Shown here piece after piece: positions 1 through 9,369 of a DNA stretch of 64,000 nucleotides. The first letter of the stretch is position 1, and the number at the start of each line of letters is the position of its first letter. Position numbers and translations under genes: made by a program. Source of the stretch: Clostridia bacterium (lineage in GTDB: Bacteria; Bacillota; Clostridia; Oscillospirales; CAG-272); assembly GCA_017399145.1 (NCBI GenBank), contig JAFQEG010000002.1, forward strand, positions 1 through 64,000. The letters run 5' to 3'. Under the pieces are notes generated by a model, which was given only the letters and a program-made list of their open reading frames with translations, made no database searches and had not been told where the DNA came from.

Positions 1-1805
1 GTTCACTGCGTGTGCTTGACGGTTCGGTTACCGTTCTTTGTGCAAAAGGCGGCGTAGAACCCCAGTCAGAAACAGTTTGGCGTCAGGCAAACGATTATAA
101 TGTTCCGCGTATGATTTACGTTAACAAAATGGACATTATGGGTGCAGACTTCTATAGAGTTGTATCTATGATGAAGGAAAGACTCAATGCAAACGCAGTT
201 CCAATTCAGTTGCCAATCGGCTCTGAAGACACATTTAAGGGTATCATCGACCTTTTTGAAATGAAGGCTGATGTTTACTATGATGACCTAGGTAAGGATA
301 TGAGAGTTGAAGATATCCCTGCTGATATGGTTGAAAAAGCAAATCAATACAGATCAAATCTTGTTGAATGTATTTGTGAAACAGATGACGATCTTATGAT
401 GATGTACCTTGAGGGCGAGGAGCCATCTAATGAAGAACTCAAGGCTGCTCTTCGTAAGGCGGTTATTGCAAATAAAATCGTTCCTGTAACTTGTGGTACT
501 TCCTACAAGAACAAGGGCGTTCAAAAGCTTCTTGATGCAGTCGTTGAATATATGCCTGCACCAACTGATATTCCTGCTATTAAGGGTGTAAATCCTGAAA
601 CAGAGGAACCAGATGAGCGTCATGCAAGTGACACTGAGCCATTCTCAGCTCTTGCATTTAAGATTATGACAGACCCATTCGTTGGAAAGCTTTGCTTCTT
701 CCGCGTTTACTCAGGATCTGTTCAAGCAGGTACAAGCGTGTACAACTCCTGCAAGGATAAGAACGAAAGATTCGGTCGTATTCTTCAAATGCACGCAAAC
801 GACAGACAAGATATCGATGTTTGTTATGCAGGTGATATTGCTGCTGTTGTTGGTGTAAAGAACACCACAACTGGTGATACATTCTGTGACGAAAAGTATC
901 CTATTATACTTGAATCAATGGAATTCCCAGAGCCTGTTATCAGTGTAGCTGTTGAGCCAAAGACAAAGGCTGGACAAGAAAAGATGGGTATTGCTCTTGC
1001 AAAGCTTGCAGAAGAGGACCCAACCTTTAGAACCTACACAGATGAAGAAACTGGACAAACCATTATCGCTGGTATGGGTGAGCTTCACCTTGAGATTATC
1101 GTTGACCGTCTACTTCGTGAATTCAAGGTAGAGGCTAACGTAGGTAAGCCACAGGTTGCTTATAAGGAAACAATTAGAAGAGAAGCTAATGTTGACCACA
1201 AGTATGCACGTCAATCAGGTGGTAAGGGTCAATATGGTCACGTTAAGATCATTATGGAGCCAAACGAGCCTGGTAAGGGATATGAATTCATCAACAAGGT
1301 TGTTGGTGGTGCTATTCCAAAGGAATACATTCCTTGCGTAGATGCTGGTATTCAAGAGGCTGCACAAACTGGTGTACTTGCAGGCTACAACGTAGTTGAC
1401 TTCAAGATTACACTTTATGATGGTTCATACCACGAGGTTGACTCCTCAGAAATGGCGTTCAAGATTGCCGCTTCAATGGCATTCAAGGAAGCTATGAAAA
1501 AGGCAGACCCTGTACTTACAGAGCCAATCGTTAAGGTTGTTGTTGTAACACCTGATGATTATCTCGGTGCAGTTATGGGAAGCCTTAACTCAAGACGTGG
1601 ACAAGTACAATCCACAGAACAGCTTGCAGGTGGTGCATCACAGATAACTGCAATGGTACCACTTTCTGAAATGTTTGGTTACGCAACAACATTGCGTTCA
1701 TCAACACAGGGTAGAGCTAACTACTCAATGGAGCCAGACCACTTTGCTGAGGTTCCAAAGAACATCCAAGAGGGAATTATTTCCGCTCGTGGAAAGAACA
1801 ACTAA
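1..1805 (+). CDS. fusA: Elongation factor G, 5' end cut off by the window
   Basis: This is the translocase GTPase that moves tRNA and mRNA through the ribosome. The reading frame is open from base 3, so the start and about 100 N-terminal residues (P-loop and switch I) lie outside the window. Visible are the segment following the G3 motif (RSLRVLDG-like), the G4 motif NKMD, the [11 protein letters not shown] stretch, and the complete domains II to V ending near the conserved RGQV and [11 protein letters not shown] segments. Roughly 600 of about 690 residues are present. tuf follows after a 55-base gap with no terminator, the usual end of the str operon, so the two are probably cotranscribed. 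Confidence 0.97.
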   Translation, partial: SLRVLDGSVTVLCAKGGVEPQSETVWRQANDYNVPRMIYVNKMDIMGADFYRVVSMMKERLNANAVPIQLPIGSEDTFKGIIDLFEMKADVYYDDLGKDMRVEDIPADMVEKANQYRSNLVECICETDDDLMMMYLEGEEPSNEELKAALRKAVIANKIVPVTCGTSYKNKGVQKLLDAVVEYMPAPTDIPAIKGVNPETEEPDERHASDTEPFSALAFKIMTDPFVGKLCFFRVYSGSVQAGTSVYNSCKDKNERFGRILQMHANDRQDIDVCYAGDIAAVVGVKNTTTGDTFCDEKYPIILESMEFPEPVISVAVEPKTKAGQEKMGIALAKLAEEDPTFRTYTDEETGQTIIAGMGELHLEIIVDRLLREFKVEANVGKPQVAYKETIRREANVDHKYARQSGGKGQYGHVKIIMEPNEPGKGYEFINKVVGGAIPKEYIPCVDAGIQEAAQTGVLAGYNVVDFKITLYDGSYHEVDSSEMAFKIAASMAFKEAMKKADPVLTEPIVKVVVVTPDDYLGAVMGSLNSRRGQVQSTEQLAGGASQITAMVPLSEMFGYATTLRSSTQGRANYSMEPDHFAEVPKNIQEGIISARGKNN

Positions 1806-1860
1806 GTAACTAATTTTAGTTAAATAATTAAAAAAATATAATTTTAGGAGGATTATTCAA

Positions 1861-3063
1861 ATGGCTAAGCAGAAATTTGAAAGAACAAAACCCCACGTTA
1901 ACATCGGTACCATCGGTCACGTTGACCATGGTAAAACAACCCTAACAGCAGCTATTACAAAGACACTTTCTCTACAAGGTGGTGCTGAGTTTATGGACTA
2001 CAGCCAAATCGACAACTGCCCAGAAGAGAGACAAAGAGGTATCACAATCAACTCCCGTCACGTTGAGTACGAGACAGCAGCTCGTCACTATGCTCACGTT
2101 GACTGCCCTGGCCACGCTGACTACGTAAAGAACATGATTACTGGTGCAGCTCAAATGGACGGTGCAATCCTCGTTGTTGCTGGTACAGACGGTCCTATGG
2201 CTCAAACTCGTGAGCACATCCTTCTTGCTCGTCAGGTAGGCGTTCCTGCTCTTGTAGTATTCGTTAACAAGTGTGATGACGTTGATGACCCAGAGCTTCT
2301 TGACCTTGTTGAAATGGAAATCAGAGACCTTCTCTCACAATACGAATTCCCAGGCGACGATATCCCTGTAATTCGTGGTTCTGCAAGAGATGCTCTTCTT
2401 TCTGAGAGCAAGGACATATCTTCACCTGAGTACGCTTGCATCCTAGAGCTTATGGCTAATGTTGACTCTTACATCCCAACTCCAGACAGAAAGGCTGATA
2501 TGCCATTCCTTCTCCCAGTTGAGGACGTATTCTCAATTTCTGGTCGTGGTACTGTTGCTACTGGTAGAGTAGAGCGTGGTACTGTTAAGCTAAACGACAA
2601 CGTTGAAATCGTTGGTCTTACAGACGACAAGAGAACAACAGTTATTACTGGTATCGAAATGTTCCACAAGATGATGGACAATGCTGAGGCTGGTGACAAC
2701 GTTGGTCTTCTTCTCCGTGGCGTTCAAAAGAACGAAATCGAAAGAGGTCAGGTTCTTTGCAAGCCAGGTTCAATCAACCCACACACAAAGTTTGAAGGAC
2801 AAGTTTACGTTCTTACAGAAAAAGAGGGTGGTCGTTCTAAGCCATTCTTCTCAAACTACAGACCACAGTTCTATATCAGAACAACTGACGTTACTGGTAT
2901 CATCACTCTTCCAGCTGACGTAGATATGGCTAAGCCTGGCGATAACGTAACAATGAGCGTTGAGCTTATCACACCTATCGCTATTGAAAAGGGTCTTCGT
3001 TTCGCTATCCGTGAGGGTGGTAGAACAGTTGGTTCAGGTACAGTTACTGAAATCATTGCTTAA
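1861..3063 (+). CDS. tuf: Elongation factor Tu
   Basis: EF-Tu delivers aminoacyl-tRNA to the ribosome as a GTP complex. The 400-residue product has the usual family length. It shows the P-loop GHVDHGKT near residue 19, the DCPGH G3 motif, the NKCD G4 motif and the three-domain layout ending in a VTEIIA-type C-terminus. A strong AGGAGG lies about 9 bases before the ATG. It follows fusA and is closed by a terminator, so it ends the str operon. Confidence 0.98.
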   Translation: MAKQKFERTKPHVNIGTIGHVDHGKTTLTAAITKTLSLQGGAEFMDYSQIDNCPEERQRGITINSRHVEYETAARHYAHVDCPGHADYVKNMITGAAQMDGAILVVAGTDGPMAQTREHILLARQVGVPALVVFVNKCDDVDDPELLDLVEMEIRDLLSQYEFPGDDIPVIRGSARDALLSESKDISSPEYACILELMANVDSYIPTPDRKADMPFLLPVEDVFSISGRGTVATGRVERGTVKLNDNVEIVGLTDDKRTTVITGIEMFHKMMDNAEAGDNVGLLLRGVQKNEIERGQVLCKPGSINPHTKFEGQVYVLTEKEGGRSKPFFSNYRPQFYIRTTDVTGIITLPADVDMAKPGDNVTMSVELITPIAIEKGLRFAIREGGRTVGSGTVTEIIA

Positions 3064-3080
3064 TTTTAAATAGCATAATA

Positions 3081-3114
3081 AAAAAAGAGCTTCCTTCGGG
3101 AAGTTCTTTTTTTG
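3081..3114 (+). terminator. Rho-independent terminator after tuf
   Basis: A 9-bp stem (AGAGCTTCC / GGAAGTTCT, one G-T pair) with a TTCG tetraloop is followed by a run of T. It sits 18 bases after the tuf stop codon and closes the str operon. Confidence 0.9.
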
Positions 3115-3117
3115 TTT

Positions 3118-3149
3118 ATTTGATAAAAAACCACTTAAGCTTATCAAAT
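3118..3149. repeat. 9-bp inverted repeat upstream of the SGNH hydrolase promoter
   Basis: ATTTGATAA at 3118-3126 is repeated inverted as TTATCAAAT at 3141-3149, with 14 bases between the arms. There is no T run beyond it, so it does not look like a terminator. It lies about 45 bases upstream of the -35 of the next promoter and could be an operator, but that is only a guess. Confidence 0.35.
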
Positions 3150-3192
3150 GAATTCTCAAAAATGTATGTTACCTATTAGATATATTAAAATA

Positions 3193-3221
3193 TTGACAAA
3201 ATTGCCTCTTTGATGTAGAAT
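3193..3221 (+). promoter_or_regulatory. Sigma-A-type promoter for the SGNH hydrolase
   Basis: TTGACA (3193-3198) and TAGAAT (3216-3221) are separated by 17 bases. The start codon lies 34 bases downstream of the -10. Confidence 0.8.
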
Positions 3222-3255
3222 AATAAAGGATATTCACAAAAAGGGGGAATGATTT

Positions 3256-4305
3256 ATGAATTATTTTGATAAATATGTATCTAATACTCTTGCAGGTACC
3301 TCAAATCAAATGTATTTTTCTACCAATTATGAGGTGAAAAAGGGCAGAATCTATATAAAACCATTTAGCTATGGTATTTATGAATACAGCCTAATGTTTA
3401 GCGATACCATTGATAGCACCTATGCTGATGGCAGTATTTCTGTTGCAAATGAAACCTGTGGTGACTGGACAATTCACAGCTTAAAGGCATGTGTAAAGGG
3501 AGAAAATAGCCTTGTTGAAACACCTATATATTTCCAAGGAAATATAGAAAAAAAGGTTGAAAAGGGCGAAATTTTCTATACCGACCCTGTAATTTTAAAC
3601 GTTACAAAGGAGAATAACTTATATTTTGAAATAGAATTTTCAGGCGGAAAAATACCATATTTAGAGGAAATAAATATAAACACCTACGTGTTAAATGGTG
3701 ACGAATGGGCACTTAGCAACCGTATTCCTTTGCCTAATATGATAGGAATTACTTGTAATGTTGAGAAGAAAATCGGCTTTTTTGGCGATTCAATTACACA
3801 AGGCTTAGGCACCGAAAAGGACTCATATACCCATTGGAATGCATATATTGCAAGCAAGGTTGGTGAACAATATTCCTACTGGAATTTAGGTATTGGCTTT
3901 GGTCGTGCTGCTGACGCTGCATCTAATGGCGCATGGCTAAATAAGGCTAAAAAAATGGATGTAGTTACTATTTGCTATGGTGTAAACGACCTAGGCAGAG
4001 GCTACACAAATGATGAGATTAAAAGCAATTTAAAAAGAATAGTAGAAATTCTTCAAAGCAACGAAACAAGGACGATTTTATTTACAATTCCACCCTTTGA
4101 TTATGATGAAGCAACTACCAAAAGATGGAAGGAAATAAATGATTATATTTTAAATGAGTTGTCACAAATCACAGAGGTTTATGACGTTGTGCCAATTTGG
4201 GGAATGGACTCACCAAATGAAAATCGTGCAAGATATGGCGGACACCCAAATAAAGAAGGGTGCTTAGCGCTTGCAAATGATTTTATAAAAAGGATTCAAT
4301 TATAA
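3256..4305 (+). CDS. SGNH/GDSL-family esterase with N-terminal beta-rich domain (CE2-like)
   Basis: Probable carbohydrate esterase or deacetylase of the SGNH fold. There is no signal peptide, so it should act in the cytoplasm. Residues 1 to about 165 form a beta-rich N-terminal domain and the hydrolase domain follows. Block I is FFGDSITQG with the nucleophile at Ser179, the GxND block is GVNDLG, and the catalytic His330 sits in GGHPNKEG. The Asp that usually lies three residues before this His is a Tyr here, so the enzyme would use a Ser-His dyad, as known for family CE2. It has its own promoter and terminator and a GGGGGAAT ribosome-binding site. The substrate is unknown; an acetylated sugar is the best guess. 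Confidence 0.8.
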   Translation: MNYFDKYVSNTLAGTSNQMYFSTNYEVKKGRIYIKPFSYGIYEYSLMFSDTIDSTYADGSISVANETCGDWTIHSLKACVKGENSLVETPIYFQGNIEKKVEKGEIFYTDPVILNVTKENNLYFEIEFSGGKIPYLEEININTYVLNGDEWALSNRIPLPNMIGITCNVEKKIGFFGDSITQGLGTEKDSYTHWNAYIASKVGEQYSYWNLGIGFGRAADAASNGAWLNKAKKMDVVTICYGVNDLGRGYTNDEIKSNLKRIVEILQSNETRTILFTIPPFDYDEATTKRWKEINDYILNELSQITEVYDVVPIWGMDSPNENRARYGGHPNKEGCLALANDFIKRIQL

Positions 4306-4306
4306 C

Positions 4307-4343
4307 AAAAAAGCCATACAGATTTTTCTGTATGGCTTTTTTG
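4307..4343 (+). terminator. Terminator after the SGNH hydrolase
   Basis: A perfect 10-bp stem (AGCCATACAG / CTGTATGGCT) with a six-base loop is followed by TTTTTT and preceded by AAAAAA, so it may work in both directions and also help end the convergent spoIVA transcript. Confidence 0.88.
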
Positions 4344-4516
4344 TATTTTAATTATAAAATTAAGTCTATGTGCACAAGAGTGACTTATCAACCCCAAAAG
4401 AGTTGATATTGAAGAAAACAACACAATATGTTGTGTAATTTTATAGATTTTTATAATATTATTATATGAACAACTGTACAAATGAGCAAGATATAAACTA
4501 AAATTTGGCAAATTTT
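4344..4516. other. AT-rich gap downstream of spoIVA
   Basis: No gene is visible. Two weak inverted repeats occur: TATCAAC / GTTGATA at 4386-4408 and ACACAA / TTGTGT at 4421-4436. Either might help end the spoIVA transcript, but neither has a good T run on the minus strand. Confidence 0.4.
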
Positions 4517-5983
4517 TTATAAAATAATGCAAATTAAACCATTCGAGCCTTCATTAATTACTCTTGATAGCGTATCTGATAGCTTAGTTTTTGATTCCGG
4601 TGAAATATGTGCTAGCTTTGCATGCAATCCATCATTAACAAGTGCGAAAAGCGATTTTCCAAACATTTTGGACTCCCAAATCTTTTTAGGATCGTCCTCG
4701 TATTCCTCTAGTAAATTTTTAATTATTTCCTCAGATTGCTCAGCACTACCAACAATAGGATTTATTTCTGTATCAATAGAAGCTCGTATTAGGTGAATTG
4801 ATGGTGCCGATGCCTTAAGCTTAACTCCATAGCCACCAGCCTGCTTAGATATTTCAGGTTCCTCTAGTGTCATATCCTCAACGTCAGGCAAAACAATTCC
4901 GTATCCTGTTTCATTCACCTCATCAATTGCACTCGAGAATTTATCAAACTCTTTTTTTGCATCAGAAAGCATTTTAATGCAATTAAAAAGCCCTTCATCA
5001 TTTTCTATTTTATAGTCACAAATCTCACTCATAATTTGATAGTAAAGCTCTTGCTTTAAATTGATTGATATCTTACATTGTCCTGTGCCTAGATTGCAAT
5101 TAATATTAGGAGTACCATCTACAAAGGAATTTGTTGATATTTTTCTTGAGCATTCCTTAATGTCTTCGATTTTATTAACATTCAAAAGTGATTCTTTAAT
5201 GCTAGTCAGTAGACTTTCCTTTAGCCAATGATTGTTTTCAAGAGTTGTAATATAGGGAGGAAGATTAAAGCAAATTTCAGTTACATTAAACTGGCTTAAT
5301 AGGAGCTCAATTATACCCTCAAAATCCTCGTGTGTCAATTCTAATGCATTTACTAGTGCTACGGGGGACTTGTATTTTTCTTCAAGTGATAATGCTAATG
5401 CTTGTGCCTTTTCGGTGTGTGGCTCAGCTGAGTTTAGTACAATTACAAAGGGCTTATTTAGCGCTTTTAGTTCCTTTACAACCTGTTTTTCTGCCTTTTC
5501 ATAAGAATTTCGAGGCAATTCACCGATTGTGCCGTCTGTGGTAACCAAAATTCCAATTGTTGAATGGTCCTTAATTACCTTCTTAGTGCCAAATTCTGCA
5601 GCCCTTTCGAATTCCATTGGTTCCTTACTCCAAGGGGTTGAAACCATACGAATTTCGCCGTTTTCACTAGCACCGAGTGCACCATCGACCATGTAACCAA
5701 CACAGTCAATAAGGCGCATTTTCATACTCGCGTGACTTATTGATATGGTTACTGCCTCGTCAGGAATAAATTTAGGCTCAGTTGTCATAATTGTTTTTCC
5801 AGATGCACTTTGTGGTGTTTCATCCTTAGCACGCTCACGGTCGTAATCTGATGTAATATTAGGCATAATTAAGGTGTCAAGAAATTTCTTAACAAAGGTA
5901 GATTTACCACTTCTAACGGGTCCAACAACACCTAGATAAATTTCACCGTTTGTTCTTTTAGCAATGTCCTCGTAAATATTCAT
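4517..5983 (-). CDS. spoIVA: Stage IV sporulation protein A, coat morphogenetic ATPase
   Basis: SpoIVA polymerises with ATP hydrolysis into the basement layer of the spore coat around the forespore. The protein has the Walker A motif GPVRSGKST at residues 21-29, the family opening MNIYEDIAKRT, the long central and C-terminal SpoIVA domains, and the characteristic C-terminus GLICIIL. The ATG at 5983 is preferred because AAGGA lies about 12 bases upstream; an in-frame ATG four codons earlier (5995) directly abuts that AAGGA and is less likely. The gene is monocistronic and divergent from the amidohydrolase. In Bacillus it is transcribed by mother-cell sigma-E. It is strong evidence for an endospore former. 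Confidence 0.96.
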   Translation of the reverse strand: MNIYEDIAKRTNGEIYLGVVGPVRSGKSTFVKKFLDTLIMPNITSDYDRERAKDETPQSASGKTIMTTEPKFIPDEAVTISISHASMKMRLIDCVGYMVDGALGASENGEIRMVSTPWSKEPMEFERAAEFGTKKVIKDHSTIGILVTTDGTIGELPRNSYEKAEKQVVKELKALNKPFVIVLNSAEPHTEKAQALALSLEEKYKSPVALVNALELTHEDFEGIIELLLSQFNVTEICFNLPPYITTLENNHWLKESLLTSIKESLLNVNKIEDIKECSRKISTNSFVDGTPNINCNLGTGQCKISINLKQELYYQIMSEICDYKIENDEGLFNCIKMLSDAKKEFDKFSSAIDEVNETGYGIVLPDVEDMTLEEPEISKQAGGYGVKLKASAPSIHLIRASIDTEINPIVGSAEQSEEIIKNLLEEYEDDPKKIWESKMFGKSLFALVNDGLHAKLAHISPESKTKLSDTLSRVINEGSNGLICIIL

Positions 5984-6018
5984 TTTATTACCCATTCCTT
6001 TTTCGATTTAATTAGTAA

Positions 6019-6047
6019 AGAATATTCAAAAAAATTAAACAATATTA
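6019..6047 (-). promoter_or_regulatory. Possible sigma-E-type promoter for spoIVA
   Basis: On the minus strand TAATATT (6041-6047) lies exactly 14 bases before AATATTCT (6019-6026). This is a partial match to the Bacillus sigma-E consensus (-35 ATATT core, -10 CATACAnT, spacer 13-15). The -10 agreement is only moderate in an AT-rich gap. Confidence 0.3.
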
Positions 6048-6054
6048 CAAAAAT

Positions 6055-6085
6055 TTAACAAAAGTAAAAAGAAATGTGATACAAT
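6055..6085 (+). promoter_or_regulatory. Possible extended -10 promoter for the amidohydrolase
   Basis: TGATACAAT (TGn plus TACAAT at 6080-6085) is a good extended -10. The best -35 candidate, TTAACA at 6055-6060, is 19 bases away, which is long. Confidence 0.45.
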
Positions 6086-6112
6086 ATAAAAAAAGACTAA
6101 AGGAGTTATATT

Positions 6113-7198
6113 ATGAGTAACGAATATCCAAGAGTAAAAGATAAAGTAATAGACGGGCATTTGCATATAGAGGCATGGACAAACAAAGAAGGGGAAGAAT
6201 TTATTCATTGCTTTGAAGAATATAGAGAAAAAATGGGCTTGCATAGCCTTTGCTTAGCAGCACTACCATCGGGTTATGGTGCTGACGTTTCAAGCAACAT
6301 TATGTGTGCTATGTATAAGCTATTAAATAAAAATACATACGCAAATGGTGGCTTATTATACGACCAATATCCAATGGGTGAAAAATTACCCGAGGGTATG
6401 GATTTTGTAACACAGCTAAACGAGCTTGAGGAAATTGGCTTTGATGGTGTAAAAATGCTTGAGGGTAAGCCAACACTTCACAAAAAAATCGGTAAAAATC
6501 TTTTGAATGATGAGTACGATAAGTTTTTTGCCGAGGCTGAGAAGAGAGGTACTCACATTCTTTTCCACGTAAATGACCCAGCAGAATTTTGGGATAAGGA
6601 TAAGGTATCACAGGATACAATCGACCACGGTTGGTTTTATGGTGATGGCACCTTTGCAACACACGAGGAATTATATAGACAAGCATACACAATTCTCGAA
6701 AGACATCCTTTGCTTTGCGTAACCTTTGCGCACTTTTTCTTCAAGTCGGAAAAACCACAGGATTTAGTTGAGTTATTTGAAAAATACCCTAATATGTGTA
6801 TAGATTTAACACCAGGATGGGAGATGTACATAAGCTTTTATGATAATAAGGAATATTATAAGGACTTCTTTGAAAAATACTCTGATAGAATATTGCTAGG
6901 CACAGATTCAAGCTTCCCATGGTATACCGAAAACTTTATGTGGCTTCTTGACAGAGTATATCGCTATGTATCCTGTGACGACGTAGTAAAGGCATTTGAT
7001 GATAGATATGAGAGTGGCTTAAATCTATCGAAAAATGCTATAAATAACATCGTGTGTAAGAATTTTGAAAGAAGAAGTGGCGAAAAGCCAAAGGAAATTA
7101 ACAAGGAAGCATTACGTGCATATTTTGAAAAATATAAGCATTTAATGGTTGAAAAGGATATTGAAAGAGTAGAGGCTCTTTTTGCAAAATATCTATAA
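6113..7198 (+). CDS. Amidohydrolase-family (amidohydrolase 2) metal-dependent hydrolase
   Basis: A TIM-barrel hydrolase or decarboxylase of the amidohydrolase superfamily, cytoplasmic. The metal-binding HxH motif is DGHLH at His16 and His18. Later strand motifs are FHVNDPAEFWD, VTFAHFFF and the terminal LLGTDSSFPWY with the conserved Asp. The length of 361 residues is normal for COG2159-like members. The ribosome-binding site is AAAGGAG. The gene stands alone, so its substrate cannot be inferred from neighbours; family members act on aromatic acids or small amides. Confidence 0.75.
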   Translation: MSNEYPRVKDKVIDGHLHIEAWTNKEGEEFIHCFEEYREKMGLHSLCLAALPSGYGADVSSNIMCAMYKLLNKNTYANGGLLYDQYPMGEKLPEGMDFVTQLNELEEIGFDGVKMLEGKPTLHKKIGKNLLNDEYDKFFAEAEKRGTHILFHVNDPAEFWDKDKVSQDTIDHGWFYGDGTFATHEELYRQAYTILERHPLLCVTFAHFFFKSEKPQDLVELFEKYPNMCIDLTPGWEMYISFYDNKEYYKDFFEKYSDRILLGTDSSFPWYTENFMWLLDRVYRYVSCDDVVKAFDDRYESGLNLSKNAINNIVCKNFERRSGEKPKEINKEALRAYFEKYKHLMVEKDIERVEALFAKYL

Positions 7199-7275
7199 AA
7201 AGTGGCATAGAGTGTCTGTTTTTTCACGAAAATCCTTGCTTTCGTTTGCGAAAAACAAAGAAAATCTTGATTTGC

Positions 7276-7304
7276 TTGACAATATATAATATATATGCTA
7301 TAAT
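7276..7304 (+). promoter_or_regulatory. Strong sigma-A-type promoter for the CNNM/CBS protein
   Basis: TTGACA (7276-7281) and TATAAT (7299-7304) are separated by 17 bases, with a TGc extended -10. Both hexamers match the consensus exactly. Confidence 0.9.
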
Positions 7305-7339
7305 TAAATAAAATTTTTTGAAAGGATTTCTTATTTAAC

Positions 7340-8680
7340 ATGGACCCGGTCCCTAATACCTTAACTTATTTTTTGAGTAACACCCCACAGGTGGAAAGTG
7401 ATTTTCCAATTTGGATTCCCTTTGTAATGGTAGCATTGTTGCTATTAAACGCACTTTTTACATCAATTGGCACAGCATTCTTTGCATACAATATGCCAAG
7501 AATAAAAGCACTTGCATCTTCTGGTAACAAAAAGGCAGAGCTTGTAATTAAGCTTGATGAAAAATATGATAAGCTACAAACTACTATTCTTTTGCTAAAT
7601 ATCTTTACAAAGGCGACACTGTATTCGATTTCTGCTATTTTCTTTATCAATTTGATAGCCAATGCAGACCCAACAAAAGAGGCACTTGCAGTAACTATTG
7701 CAATAATAGTATCAGCTATTGCTGTATTGATTTTTGGCGAGATTACACCTAAGATGGCGACTAAAAAAACTGCTGATAAATCTGTAATTAGACTTGTTAG
7801 CCTTACGAATATACTCGTTGTAGCGCTAACACCTATTAGTATAGTTTTTGATGCGATAGGTAAGCTAGTTGGAAAGATATTCCACTCTAAGGACCAAGAG
7901 GCGTTAGCCGAGGAGGAGCTAATTACAATCGTAGATGAAGCCGAGCAAGAGGGCGAGATTGAAAGCGACGAGGGTAAGCTAATTCGTTCTGCAATTGAGT
8001 TTAATGACGTATGCGCTGGTGATATTTTGACACCACGTGTAGAGGTTTGCGCAATTTCCAAGGACGAAACGGTGTCCAATATAGCTAAAATATTTATTGA
8101 AAATCCATACTCACGCTTACCTGTATATGGCGAGGATATGGACGATATTGTTGGTGTTTTGCACGAGAAGGACTTCTTTGTTGCATACCATAATAATAAC
8201 AAGACAATAACAAAATATTTACAAAAGCCCGTACACGTGTCTGAGCATATCAAGGTTGCAGACCTTTTAAAGCTACTTAAAAGCAAAAAGTGTCACCTCG
8301 CAATCGTAGTTGATGAATTTGGTGGCACAATGGGTATTGTTACTATGGAGGATATAATCGAGGAACTTATCGGTGACGTACTAGACGAACACGACGAGGA
8401 AGAAGCAAGCGACTTTAAGGAGCTTGAGGACGGTAGCTACATAGTAAAATGCTCAGCTGAGCTTGAGGAGTTTTTTGAAAAGCTTGGTTTAGTATATCCT
8501 GAGGATGGAGATATGCCCCAAACTGTGAATGGCTTTGTAATGAAGGAGCTTGAAAGCTTTCCTAAAAAGGGTGACTCCTTTACATATCAAGGTTTAAAAA
8601 TTGAAATAACTAAACTAAGCGCAAAAAGAGTAGAGGAAGTACATATAACAAAGACTTTAAATGACGAGGGTGCTAACTAA
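7340..8680 (+). CDS. CNNM/CorC-HlyC family membrane protein with CBS pair
   Basis: Member of the DUF21 (CNNM) family, inner-membrane proteins linked to magnesium efflux and divalent-cation homeostasis; often annotated hemolysin or TlyC. The N-terminal third has about four membrane segments (first near residues 24-46), including the family motif FGEITPKMATK. Two CBS domains span roughly residues 215-345, with the DEFGGTMGIVTMEDIIEELIG stretch cited here only by its ends (DEFGG to ELIG), and a C-terminal CorC-HlyC domain follows. The start codon lies about 13 bases after AAAGGA. A hairpin overlapping the stop codon precedes the HAD gene. Confidence 0.9.
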   Translation: MDPVPNTLTYFLSNTPQVESDFPIWIPFVMVALLLLNALFTSIGTAFFAYNMPRIKALASSGNKKAELVIKLDEKYDKLQTTILLLNIFTKATLYSISAIFFINLIANADPTKEALAVTIAIIVSAIAVLIFGEITPKMATKKTADKSVIRLVSLTNILVVALTPISIVFDAIGKLVGKIFHSKDQEALAEEELITIVDEAEQEGEIESDEGKLIRSAIEFNDVCAGDILTPRVEVCAISKDETVSNIAKIFIENPYSRLPVYGEDMDDIVGVLHEKDFFVAYHNNNKTITKYLQKPVHVSEHIKVADLLKLLKSKKCHLAIVVDEFGGTMGIVTMEDIIEELIGDVLDEHDEEEASDFKELEDGSYIVKCSAELEEFFEKLGLVYPEDGDMPQTVNGFVMKELESFPKKGDSFTYQGLKIEITKLSAKRVEEVHITKTLNDEGAN

Positions 8681-8690
8681 AGCACCCTTT
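8668..8690 (+). terminator. Short hairpin overlapping the CNNM gene stop codon
   Basis: A perfect 7-bp stem (GGGTGCT / AGCACCC) has its six-base loop formed by the end of the coding region and the TAA stop. Only TTT follows. It is probably a weak terminator or attenuator that lets some transcription reach the HAD gene. Confidence 0.5.
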
Positions 8691-8711
8691 AAAATGTATA
8701 GAGGTTTATAA

Positions 8712-9278
8712 ATGAACGTATATGATTTTGATGGCACTATATATCACGGAGAAAGCTCAAGGGATTTCTTTCTATATTGCCTAAAAAGATATCCTAAGGT
8801 ATGGAAATTCGTATTACCAACCTTGTTTTACGGCACAGGCTATCTTTTGAGAATAGTGAAGAAAACGAATTTTAAAGCAAAGTTTTTAAGCTTTGCCGGT
8901 GCAGTTGATAATATCGATGTAGCAATTGAGGACTTTTGGAAGCTTAATATGAAAAAGGTTCACAAATGGTATCTTGAAAAGAAGCAACCAACAGATATTA
9001 TCATTACCGCATCCCCAGAGTATTTAATTAAGCCTATTGGTAAAATGCTAGGCGTCGAAAGGGTAATCGGCTCTCGTGTCGACAAGCAAACTGGCATTTT
9101 TTATGGCACAAACTGTCATGGCGAGGAAAAGGTAAGAAGATTCAAAGAGCTATATCCCGAAGCTAAAATTGAGGAGTTTTATTCTGATATGTATAGCGAT
9201 ACCCCCCTTGCCAAGCTAGCAGATAAGGCATATATCGTCAAGGGTGAAAGACTCAAGGACTGGAAATTTAAAAAATAA
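8712..9278 (+). CDS. HAD-superfamily phosphatase, IB (phosphoserine phosphatase-like) type
   Basis: A 188-residue HAD hydrolase. Motif I is DFDGT with Asp5 and Asp7, motif II is the TASPEYL segment, and motif III with the acidic pair is FYSDMYSDTPL. The small cap domain lies between motifs I and II. Similar IB proteins act as phosphatases on small metabolites or lipid phosphates; the substrate here cannot be told. It starts 31 bases after the CNNM gene with AGAGG upstream, and a strong terminator follows, so the two genes may share a transcript. Confidence 0.78.
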   Translation: MNVYDFDGTIYHGESSRDFFLYCLKRYPKVWKFVLPTLFYGTGYLLRIVKKTNFKAKFLSFAGAVDNIDVAIEDFWKLNMKKVHKWYLEKKQPTDIIITASPEYLIKPIGKMLGVERVIGSRVDKQTGIFYGTNCHGEEKVRRFKELYPEAKIEEFYSDMYSDTPLAKLADKAYIVKGERLKDWKFKK

Positions 9279-9295
9279 AAAGGAACAACAAATAG

Positions 9296-9340
9296 ATAAC
9301 CCCGACAGATTTTTAAATCGTATGTCGGGGTTATTTGTTT
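9296..9340. terminator. Strong terminator between HAD gene and the unrecognised gene
   Basis: A 12-bp perfect stem (ATAACCCCGACA / TGTCGGGGTTAT) contains a smaller inner stem (GATTT / AAATC) in its loop. TTGTTTT follows on the plus strand. It ends the HAD transcript and may also serve the convergent gene. Confidence 0.9.
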
Positions 9341-9369
9341 TGCAATATGAGCTGGAACACATCTTGTTT

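Noticed and set aside
1806..1860. Small palindrome TAACTA/TAGTTA between fusA and tuf as a terminator
   Set aside because: The stem is only 6 AT-rich base pairs with no T run; the genes are expected to be cotranscribed.
7366..8286. 306-codon open frame on the minus strand inside the CNNM/CBS gene
   Set aside because: The plus-strand frame has clear domains and a strong promoter; the antisense product is Ser/Ile-rich with no family features and has no promoter or ribosome-binding site.
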